Of a stretch of DNA of 14,201 bases, positions 7,652 through 13,017 are shown piece by piece. This DNA comes from Pseudoxanthomonas sp. Its GTDB lineage: Bacteria > Pseudomonadota > Gammaproteobacteria > Xanthomonadales > Xanthomonadaceae. A model generated the notes under the pieces. It was not told the DNA's origin, did no database searches, and saw only the letters and a list, made by a program, of their open reading frames with translations. How positions within the stretch are numbered: position 1 is the stretch's first letter; each line of letters opens with the position of its first letter. The translations under genes were made by a program, and so were the position numbers. Where the stretch lies: positions 1 through 14,201 of the forward strand of contig JAJAZJ010000007.1 in the NCBI GenBank assembly GCA_026785795.1, written 5' to 3'.

Positions 7652-7695
7652 CATCGCCCGGACTGCACAGGATGTGCGGCCGGGCGATGTTTCTT
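7652..7695 (+). terminator. Rho-independent terminator after the candidate RNA
   Basis: Outer stem CATCGCCCGG (7652-7661) pairs perfectly with CCGGGCGATG (7680-7689). An inner stem GCACA/TGTGC closes a GGA loop (7665-7677), with a small ACT/GG internal loop between them. TTTCTT follows at 7690-7695. The U-rich side is on the + strand, so it ends transcription from the ComEA-type gene or the small RNA before the HutD-family gene. Confidence 0.85.
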
Positions 7696-7704
7696 GCGGC
7701 CGGG

Positions 7705-7710
7705 TAGAAT
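7705..7710 (+). promoter_or_regulatory. Possible -10 element for the HutD-family gene
   Basis: CGGGTAGAATTTCC contains TAGAAT (five of six to TATAAT), ten bases past the terminator T-run and 29 bases before the ATG at 7740. This gives the gene its own promoter, insulated from upstream. No good -35 hexamer is seen, because that position falls in the terminator stem. Confidence 0.4.
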
Positions 7711-7739
7711 TTCCAGCCAGGCAGCGCCGCAGGAAAGCC

Positions 7740-8339
7740 ATGTCCCCGTGTCCATGGGTGATACCCGCCAACGAATACCGCCGTGAGCGCTGGCTCAACC
7801 AGGCCGGCTGGACCCGCCAGATCCTGCGCTTTCCCGATACGGAAGACTGGGACTGGCGCCTGTCCATCGCGGAGATCGAGCAGGACGCGCCGTTCTCGAG
7901 CTATCCGGGGATCGAGCGTGAACTTGTGCTGTTGCGCGGCAACGGCCTGCGCCTTTGCTTTGATGATGGACAGTGCGAAACCCTGCTGCCGCCACATGAC
8001 CGGATCCGGTTCGGCGGCGAACGCGCGCTGCGCGGCGAGCTGCTGGACGGGCCGACGCATGACTTCAACCTGATGTGGCGGCCGGAGCGCGTACAGGCGC
8101 AACTGCTGCATCGCCCGCTGGTGGGGCCCATGCTTTTCTTCACCGAACCGGGCACCACCTGGGCCGTGCACCTGATCGCCGGACAGGCGGAGTTTGATCG
8201 AAAGTCGAACCTGCCTGCGCTGTGGGCCGGCGACACGGCGGTACTGGTCGCTGGCGAGGGCCGCCAACGCTACGCGCTGGAAGGTGGCGGCGAAGCGCTG
8301 CTGATCCGCTTGCGCACAGTTGCGAGCATTGTCGACTGA
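7740..8339 (+). CDS. HutD/Ves family protein
   Basis: This is a 199-residue protein with the double-stranded beta-helix (cupin-like) pattern of HutD. IPANEYRRERWLNQAGWTRQI near the N-terminus, DWDWRLSIAEIEQDAPFSSYPG, ERELVLLRGNGLRL and GPTHDFNLM are recognisable family blocks. HutD in pseudomonads modulates histidine-utilisation (hut) operons, possibly by sensing urocanate or a related ligand; the E. coli homologue Ves is cold-responsive. No hut gene lies nearby, so the role here is open. The ATG at 7740 has AGGAAAG at 7731-7737; the open frame extends upstream to 7674, but that part overlaps the terminator and promoter and is not coding. It converges on the TonB receptor gene. Confidence 0.82.
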   Translation: MSPCPWVIPANEYRRERWLNQAGWTRQILRFPDTEDWDWRLSIAEIEQDAPFSSYPGIERELVLLRGNGLRLCFDDGQCETLLPPHDRIRFGGERALRGELLDGPTHDFNLMWRPERVQAQLLHRPLVGPMLFFTEPGTTWAVHLIAGQAEFDRKSNLPALWAGDTAVLVAGEGRQRYALEGGGEALLIRLRTVASIVD

Positions 8340-8464
8340 ATCAGGTGCGTCACTATCGCCACGGCCATTGCCATGGTCGATGCGGCCAGCAGGCTGACGA
8401 TCATCTGTTCCAGCCTGTGCGCGTACGCCCGCGTCCACCGGCAAGACTGGCCAAGGGGCAGCAT
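8270..8464 (-). CDS. Doubtful small open frame with one hydrophobic segment
   Basis: A 64-codon minus-strand frame fills most of the 155-base gap between the HutD-family gene and the TonB receptor gene, then runs about 70 bases antisense into the former. Residues 21-44 (MIVSLLAASTMAMAVAIVTH...) form a plausible membrane helix after a short basic start, and small membrane proteins do follow siderophore receptors in some bacteria. There is no ribosome-binding site before the ATG and I recognise no family. It may be noise; apart from this frame the gap shows nothing I can name, including no clear terminator. Confidence 0.2.
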   Translation of the reverse strand: MLPLGQSCRWTRAYAHRLEQMIVSLLAASTMAMAVAIVTHLIQSTMLATVRKRISSASPPPSSA

Positions 8465-8494
8465 TCGCGGTGCGAAGTCACTGTTTTATCGCGA

Positions 8495-10702
8495 TCAGAA
8501 GTTCAGGTTCAGGCTCAGGTACGCACTGCGCGGCGCACCTGGCGTGATGTTGTTGTCATTGTGCGCCGACGGGAAGTAGTGCTTATCCAGCAGATTCTCG
8601 ACGTTGAGCTGCGCCTGGATGCGTTCACTGTAACGGTAGTACAGCGCGCCATCCCAGCGCGTATAGCTTTTCAAGGTAACTGCATTGCTGATGCTGGCGA
8701 AGGATCTATCACGGTAGATCGCCCCCAGCCCCAGTCCCCAGCGCGGCGAGAAATCGTAGCGGTTCCACAGCCCCACGGAGTGCCTTGGCGTCTGCGACAG
8801 CACGCGGCCGGCCGGCGTGCTGCCCACGGTTTGCGTCGTCCTGCCGTCCTGGTAGGCATAGCTTCCGATCACCTGCCAAGCCTCGCTGACTTTGCCCGCA
8901 AGCGACAGTTCAACGCCTTCTACGCGCTGGCTGTCGCCATCCAGCAGGACCAGACGGCTGGGGTCGATCGGGTCGACGACAGCGGCATTGCTGCGATCCA
9001 GCCGGTAGACCGCGGCACTGGCGGCCAGGTCAGTCCCCAGTTCCCACTTCACGCCGATTTCCCGGTTTTTGAACTCCTCCGGCTTGATCGCCCGGGTGTT
9101 GAACGCAAGCGAGGACAGCTGCTCACCAGAACGCGGCAGATAGGTGACGCCATAGCTGGCGTACAGCGCCAGGTTATCGGCCGGCTTGTACACCACCCCG
9201 GCGCGCGGCGACCACAGCTTGTCGGATGAAGACAGCTCGCGTTTTGCTGCGTCTACGCCATTGCGCAGATCGGTGAAATCGACATCGAACTGGTCGTAGC
9301 GCACACCCACGATCGCCTGCCAGTGCGGTGAGAATTCAATCTGGTCCTGCAGGTACAGGGCCGCGACCTTGGTTAGCCCGCTGTTGCGCGCGTCGCCGCT
9401 GCCGTTGCTGCTGTTGTTTTGATAGGTTACCGGCACCGAAACGTTCGGGCTGCCCAGCGGCACAAGGCAGCTGCTGGCGCTGCTGCCGGCCAGGCAGGGT
9501 GAGGCGGTTGCTGTCGCGAAAAGCCCGGACTGCCGCCGGCTGCTGTTGTTCTGCCGACCCAACTCCACGCCGGTCATGAACTTGTGTTCCACTGCCCCGG
9601 TGTTGACTGAAAAGATCAGATCGGTCTGGTTGAACAGATTTTCGCGAACGGTCGCGTTGTCATATGCGCTCAGCGCAACCTGGTCCCCACCTGGCGCCGG
9701 GATGACGCTACCCGGGTAGACATTCTGGTAGAACTTGTCGTAGTCGGCATAGCGCGTGCGGTTGCGCAGCACCACGCCCTCGCCGAAGTCCTGCTCTATC
9801 AGCGCACTGAATGAGTTCACCTCGGCCCAGGTGTAGCTGCCTTCTGGGTCGCCGAAGAATGTGGAGCGGTCGGTATCGACCGGATAGCGGGTACCCCCTA
9901 CTGCATTCGGAATGCTGGGGATGCCGCGATCAGCGGTACGCTCATCGCGAAAATACTCGTAGCCCACGGTGATGCGCGAACTCTCGCCTGTACGGATCGC
10001 CAGGGTCGGGTTGATGCCCTTCCGATGGAGTTCGAAGCCGTCGCGGAAGCTCTCCGAATCTTCGTAGGCGCCGGTGACGCGGAAGGCCGCAGCCTCATTA
10101 AGCGGTTGGCCGATGTCGGCAATCAGCCGCCGCTTGTCCCATGAGCCCAACTGCAGGCCAATCGCGCGCGTGCTGCCCCATTCGGCGACTTTGCTGACCC
10201 GGTTGAGCAGGCCGCCGGGGCTGCCGCGGCCAAAAATCATCGCATTCGGGCCCTTGAATGCCTCGATGCGCTCGATGTTGTACGTGTCGCGGAAATACTG
10301 CACGTCGTCGCGCATGCCATCGACGAAAAGATCGGCGGTGGAGCTATTGCCGCGGAACACCAGGCCGTCGCGATTGCCTTCGCCCTGGGTGATGCCAATG
10401 CCAGGCACGTAGCGGACCGCATCGGCCATGTTCTGGATGGCCTGGTCGCGAATCTGCTGCTGCGAGACCACCGTAATCGACTGCGGTACATCCAGCAGGG
10501 GGGTATCGGTGCGCGTGGCAGTGCTGCTGCGCCGGGCGTCGTAGCCTTCGGGCCGAACGCCAGTGACCAGGAGGGTGTCGAATTCAATGGCTTCTTTCTC
10601 GCCGACAGAAGCTTCGGCTGCGGCCCAAGCCGGCGCGGCGGAGAGCGCCAGGACAATTGCCAGGGTCAGTGGGCTGACGGCGGAGGGCAGGACACTGGAC
10701 AT
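8495..10702 (-). CDS. TonB-dependent siderophore receptor (catecholate, Fiu-like)
   Basis: This is a 735-residue outer-membrane receptor for ferric siderophore uptake, energised by TonB-ExbBD. A signal-type segment (12-27, SPLTLAIVLALSAAPAWA) precedes a TonB box-like DTLLVT (42-47). The plug domain follows (DVPQSITVVSQQQIRDQ, NMADAVRYVPGI, FVDGMRDD, GRGSPGGLLNRVSK), then a 22-strand barrel with repeated aromatic ends. The C-terminal block NVENLLDKHYFPSAHNDNNI with GAPRSAYLSLNLNF ends in the expected terminal Phe, and the AHNDNN-PGAPR motif points to the Fiu/catecholate subgroup; the ligand is inferred. The signal n-region lacks Lys or Arg, which is odd. A Fur box and -10/-35 elements sit 53-81 bases upstream. 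It follows the suf-linked genes on the same strand. Confidence 0.9.
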   Translation of the reverse strand: MSSVLPSAVSPLTLAIVLALSAAPAWAAAEASVGEKEAIEFDTLLVTGVRPEGYDARRSSTATRTDTPLLDVPQSITVVSQQQIRDQAIQNMADAVRYVPGIGITQGEGNRDGLVFRGNSSTADLFVDGMRDDVQYFRDTYNIERIEAFKGPNAMIFGRGSPGGLLNRVSKVAEWGSTRAIGLQLGSWDKRRLIADIGQPLNEAAAFRVTGAYEDSESFRDGFELHRKGINPTLAIRTGESSRITVGYEYFRDERTADRGIPSIPNAVGGTRYPVDTDRSTFFGDPEGSYTWAEVNSFSALIEQDFGEGVVLRNRTRYADYDKFYQNVYPGSVIPAPGGDQVALSAYDNATVRENLFNQTDLIFSVNTGAVEHKFMTGVELGRQNNSSRRQSGLFATATASPCLAGSSASSCLVPLGSPNVSVPVTYQNNSSNGSGDARNSGLTKVAALYLQDQIEFSPHWQAIVGVRYDQFDVDFTDLRNGVDAAKRELSSSDKLWSPRAGVVYKPADNLALYASYGVTYLPRSGEQLSSLAFNTRAIKPEEFKNREIGVKWELGTDLAASAAVYRLDRSNAAVVDPIDPSRLVLLDGDSQRVEGVELSLAGKVSEAWQVIGSYAYQDGRTTQTVGSTPAGRVLSQTPRHSVGLWNRYDFSPRWGLGLGAIYRDRSFASISNAVTLKSYTRWDGALYYRYSERIQAQLNVENLLDKHYFPSAHNDNNITPGAPRSAYLSLNLNF

Positions 10703-10754
10703 TACGGGTTCCCGGATTAGATTGGCGAACGGCAGCCGCAGCCGTCTATCAACA

Positions 10755-10783
10755 ATGCTAATGAGAATGATTCGTAATTACAA
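10755..10783 (-). promoter_or_regulatory. Sigma-70-type promoter of the siderophore receptor
   Basis: On the minus strand TTGTAA (10778-10783) and TAGCAT (10755-10760) are separated by exactly 17 bases. Each matches consensus at four of six positions. The Fur-like site covers the spacer side of the -10, as expected for iron repression. Confidence 0.5.
10757..10775. promoter_or_regulatory. Fur box
   Basis: GCTAATGAGAATGATTCGT agrees with the 19-base Fur consensus GATAATGATAATCATTATC at 13 positions, including AATGA, GAAT-type and ATT hexamer cores. It overlaps the -10 of the receptor promoter. Iron-bound Fur would block transcription of the receptor. Confidence 0.75.
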
Positions 10784-10806
10784 GAGGCAACGCGGAGAAT
10801 TCGCCC

Positions 10807-11139
10807 CTAGTCGCGGTCATCCCGGGTCCAGATGGCCTCGTGCTTCAGCTTGACCGGGAACTTGGGTACCCCCGTGTAGGCCGGCGCACACAGCGGACTG
10901 CCGTCGCGGATGTCGAAGCGGGCGCCATGCAGGACGCACTCGATGCTCGCGCTGGCCGGGTCAAACCCGCCTGCGGACAGCTCGAAGTCCTCGTGGCTGC
11001 ACTTGTCCTCCAGCGCGTAATAGGTGCCGTCGTGGTTGAAGACCACGATGGGCACGCTGCTGACCTCGTCCCAGGCCGTCTTCATTTCGCCAGGCAGCAG
11101 TTCACTGCTGGCGCAGACGAAGGTCCAGTGCTCACTCAT
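10807..11139 (-). CDS. Rieske [2Fe-2S] ferredoxin (non-heme oxygenase ferredoxin type)
   Basis: This 110-residue soluble protein is essentially one Rieske domain. The cluster ligands are Cys47-x-His49 (KCSHEDFELSAG) and Cys68-x2-His71 (CVLHGARFD), followed by the conserved Gly/Pro region GSPLCAPAYTGVPKFPVK. Such small proteins pass electrons to ring-hydroxylating oxygenases, but no oxygenase is nearby. Its position after sufS suggests a role in, or as a client of, Fe-S cluster assembly; this is inference from context. The ATG at 11139 overlaps the GNAT stop in an ATGA arrangement, so translation is probably coupled; no independent Shine-Dalgarno is visible. No terminator is seen before the siderophore receptor promoter. 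Confidence 0.9.
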   Translation of the reverse strand: MSEHWTFVCASSELLPGEMKTAWDEVSSVPIVVFNHDGTYYALEDKCSHEDFELSAGGFDPASASIECVLHGARFDIRDGSPLCAPAYTGVPKFPVKLKHEAIWTRDDRD

Positions 11140-11702
11140 GTCGGGGTCTGTTTCAGGAAGGGCGGCGTGTGAAATGATTTCTCAAGCACCTCGAAGCGCA
11201 GGTCGTCACGCCTGGGGATTCCATAGCGCTCGTCCCCGTAGGGAAACGGCCTGGTGATGCCGGTACGGCGGTAACCGCGGCGCTCGTAGAAGGCGATCAG
11301 TTCGCTGCGCAGGTCGATCACGGTCATGCACATCCGCGGCAGCTGCCATTCTTCACTCGCCACGCGCTCCGCCTCGGCCAGCAGGCGCTTGCCTACACCG
11401 CTGCCCTGCAGTTCCGGCCTGACCGAGAACATGCCGAAATAGCCGGCGCCGTTCTCCTGCGACACATGTGCGCAAGCCACCATCGAACCATTCCGTTCGG
11501 CTATCAGGATGCGGCTGTGCGGGCGCGCGATGTCCTGCCCAAGGACCTCTGGATCGATGCGCTGGCCGTCCAGCAGGTCGGCCTCGGTGGTCCAGCCCTG
11601 CCTGCTGACCTCGCCGCGGTAGGCGGAAGTCACCAGTGCAACCAGTGGGTTGATGTCTTCGAGTGTGGCGTCGCGAAAGTCAAGCGGATCCATGGACTTC
11701 AT
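11136..11702 (-). CDS. GNAT family N-acetyltransferase
   Basis: This 188-residue protein has a single GNAT fold. FRDATLEDINPLVALVTSAYR is the N-terminal strand-helix, ILIAERNGSMVACAHV and GYFGMFSVRPELQGSGVGKRLL give strand 4 and the acetyl-CoA pyrophosphate loop (Q-G-S-G-V-G), and ELIAFYERRGYRRTG is the C-terminal helix motif. The acceptor substrate cannot be predicted. The start may be ATG 11702 or ATG 11693; neither has a strong ribosome-binding site. It sits 62 bases after sufS on the same strand, with a stem-loop in the gap, and its stop overlaps the Rieske start. It is probably co-transcribed with the suf genes, though a private promoter cannot be excluded. Confidence 0.85.
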   Translation of the reverse strand: MKSMDPLDFRDATLEDINPLVALVTSAYRGEVSRQGWTTEADLLDGQRIDPEVLGQDIARPHSRILIAERNGSMVACAHVSQENGAGYFGMFSVRPELQGSGVGKRLLAEAERVASEEWQLPRMCMTVIDLRSELIAFYERRGYRRTGITRPFPYGDERYGIPRRDDLRFEVLEKSFHTPPFLKQTPT

Positions 11703-11733
11703 GTTACGGAAAACCCGATGGTCGCGACAGCCG

Positions 11734-11755
11734 CGCGTTCGGTCTGGCGAACGCG
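11734..11755 (-). other. Intercistronic stem-loop between sufS and the GNAT gene
   Basis: CGCGTTCG (11734-11741) and CGAACGCG (11748-11755) form a perfect 8-base-pair stem around a 6-base loop, nine bases past the sufS stop. No T-run follows on the minus strand, so it is not a canonical terminator. It may act as an mRNA-stability element or a weak attenuator. Confidence 0.5.
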
Positions 11756-11764
11756 AGGTTCTGC

Positions 11765-13015
11765 TCAGGCAAGCAGCCGGCGCGCCTTGTTTAACGCCGC
11801 GATGAAACCCTCTACTTCCTCATGGGTGTTGTAGAACGCCAGCGAAGCGCGGCAGGTGGCCGCTACGCCCAAGGACTGCAGCAGCGGGTGCGCGCAGTGC
11901 TGTCCGGAGCGGATTGCCACGCCCTCCAGGTCAAGCAGGGTGGCCAGGTCGTGCGCGTGCGCACCCTGGATCAGGAACGAGATGACCGCCGCCTTGCCGG
12001 GCGCCTGGCCGAAGATACGCAGTCCCTCTATTTTCTCTAGCTCCTCGGTGGCGTGCGCCAGCAGCTCGCCCTCGCGCGCTTCCACCTGCGCCATGCCGAT
12101 GGACTGCAGGTAGTCGACGGCGGCGCCAAGGCCCACGAATCCCGCGATATTGGGCGTGCCAGCCTCGAACTTGTGCGGCCCCTCGTTGAACACGGTGCCT
12201 TCGAAGCTGACTTCCTTGATCATGTCGCCGCCTCCCACGAAGGGCGGCATCGCCTGCAGGTGTTCGCGCCGCGCCCACAGCGCTCCCGTGCCGGTGGGCC
12301 CACACATCTTGTGGCCGGTGACCGCGTAGAAGTCGCAGCCGATCGCAGTAATGTCCAACGACCGGTGCGGCGCGGCCTGGGAGCCATCCACCACGCTGAC
12401 AATGCCGCGCTTGCGCGCTTCCTGGCAAATCTCGCGCACCGGGTTCACCGTGCCCAGCACGTTGGACACGTGGGCAAGGGCGAGCAACTTCACGTCGGCA
12501 GTCATTGCTGCATACAGGCCGGCCAGGTCGAGGCTGCCGTCAGGCGCAAGCTCGGCGACCTTGATACGGGCGCCAGTGTGCTCGGCCACCAGCTGCCACG
12601 GCACGATATTGGCGTGGTGCTCCATGCGCGAGACCAGGATGGTGTCGCCGGCTTTCAGGCGCGGCAGCGCCCAAGAGTAAGCCACCAGGTTGATGGCGAA
12701 CGTGGTGCCGCTGCACAGCACCAGTTCGTCGGCGCGCACGTTGAGGAAGCGGGCCAGCTTGCTGCGCGCGCCTTCGTAGGCATCGGTGGCCTCGGTGCCG
12801 AGGGTATGCACGGTGCGGCTGACATTGGCGTTGTGCCGCCGGTAGAAATCGTCCACGGCTTCGATGACGCAGGCAGGCTTCTGGCTGGTGTTGGCGCTGT
12901 CCAGGTAGATCAGCGGCTTGCCCTGGATTTCCCGCGTGAGTATCGGGAAGTCGGCCCGGACGGCCGCCCAGTCCGGCCCTGGACACACCGGTAGCTTGGC
13001 TTCTGCGCTATGCAT
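11765..13015 (-). CDS. sufS: SufS cysteine desulfurase (class II)
   Basis: This 416-residue PLP enzyme takes sulfur from L-cysteine to form a persulfide and alanine, feeding the SUF Fe-S assembly machinery in the cytoplasm. RADFPILTREIQGKPLIYLDSAN is the typical N-terminus and RMEHHANIVPWQ carries the cofactor-stacking His. Lys236 in VTGHKMCGPTGTG holds PLP, and catalytic Cys374 lies in RSGQHCAHPL, the short-loop form that distinguishes SufS from IscS. The ATG at 13015 follows the sufD stop by two bases, which fixes the start and indicates coupling. The length is normal for the family; a sulfur acceptor (SufE or SufU) is not in the window. Confidence 0.95.
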   Translation of the reverse strand: MHSAEAKLPVCPGPDWAAVRADFPILTREIQGKPLIYLDSANTSQKPACVIEAVDDFYRRHNANVSRTVHTLGTEATDAYEGARSKLARFLNVRADELVLCSGTTFAINLVAYSWALPRLKAGDTILVSRMEHHANIVPWQLVAEHTGARIKVAELAPDGSLDLAGLYAAMTADVKLLALAHVSNVLGTVNPVREICQEARKRGIVSVVDGSQAAPHRSLDITAIGCDFYAVTGHKMCGPTGTGALWARREHLQAMPPFVGGGDMIKEVSFEGTVFNEGPHKFEAGTPNIAGFVGLGAAVDYLQSIGMAQVEAREGELLAHATEELEKIEGLRIFGQAPGKAAVISFLIQGAHAHDLATLLDLEGVAIRSGQHCAHPLLQSLGVAATCRASLAFYNTHEEVEGFIAALNKARRLLA

Positions 13016-13017
13016 GC

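Larger units (their letters stand above)
7494..7695 (+). ncRNA. Candidate CsrA/RsmA-binding small RNA or structured 3' UTR
   Basis: This noncoding stretch has twelve GGA triplets between 7501 and 7672, far above my rough hand estimate of about three. Several can sit in hairpin loops. GCGTGCA/TGCATGC (7494-7510, one G-U pair) has loop GGA. GGC-AGGAA-GCC occurs at 7527-7537 and again at 7605-7615. GGC-CGGAC-GCC lies at 7626-7636, and GCACA/TGTGC with loop GGA is at 7665-7677 inside the terminator. Other stems are CCAGGCG/CGCCTGG (7536-7554, perfect) and CCGGCCA/TGGCCGG (7591-7631, perfect); some of these compete. GGA in hairpin loops is the known recognition feature of CsrA/RsmA, and repeated copies typify CsrB/RsmX/Y/Z RNAs. 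No clear promoter is seen directly upstream, so it may be processed from the ComEA-type mRNA. The 5' end is a guess. Confidence 0.5.

Noticed and set aside
7598..7786. 62-codon + strand frame between the ComEA-type and HutD-family genes
   Set aside because: It crosses the RNA hairpins, the terminator and the HutD promoter, has no ribosome-binding site and looks like no protein family.
8222..9229. Long + strand open frame (335 codons) across the HutD-family end and the receptor 3' part
   Set aside because: Antisense to a clear TonB receptor, Arg/Pro/Gln-rich with no recognisable domain; typical of high-GC shadow frames.
12053..12994. 313-codon + strand frame opposite sufS
   Set aside because: Mirror of a well-conserved coding sequence; composition is artefactual and there is no ribosome-binding site.
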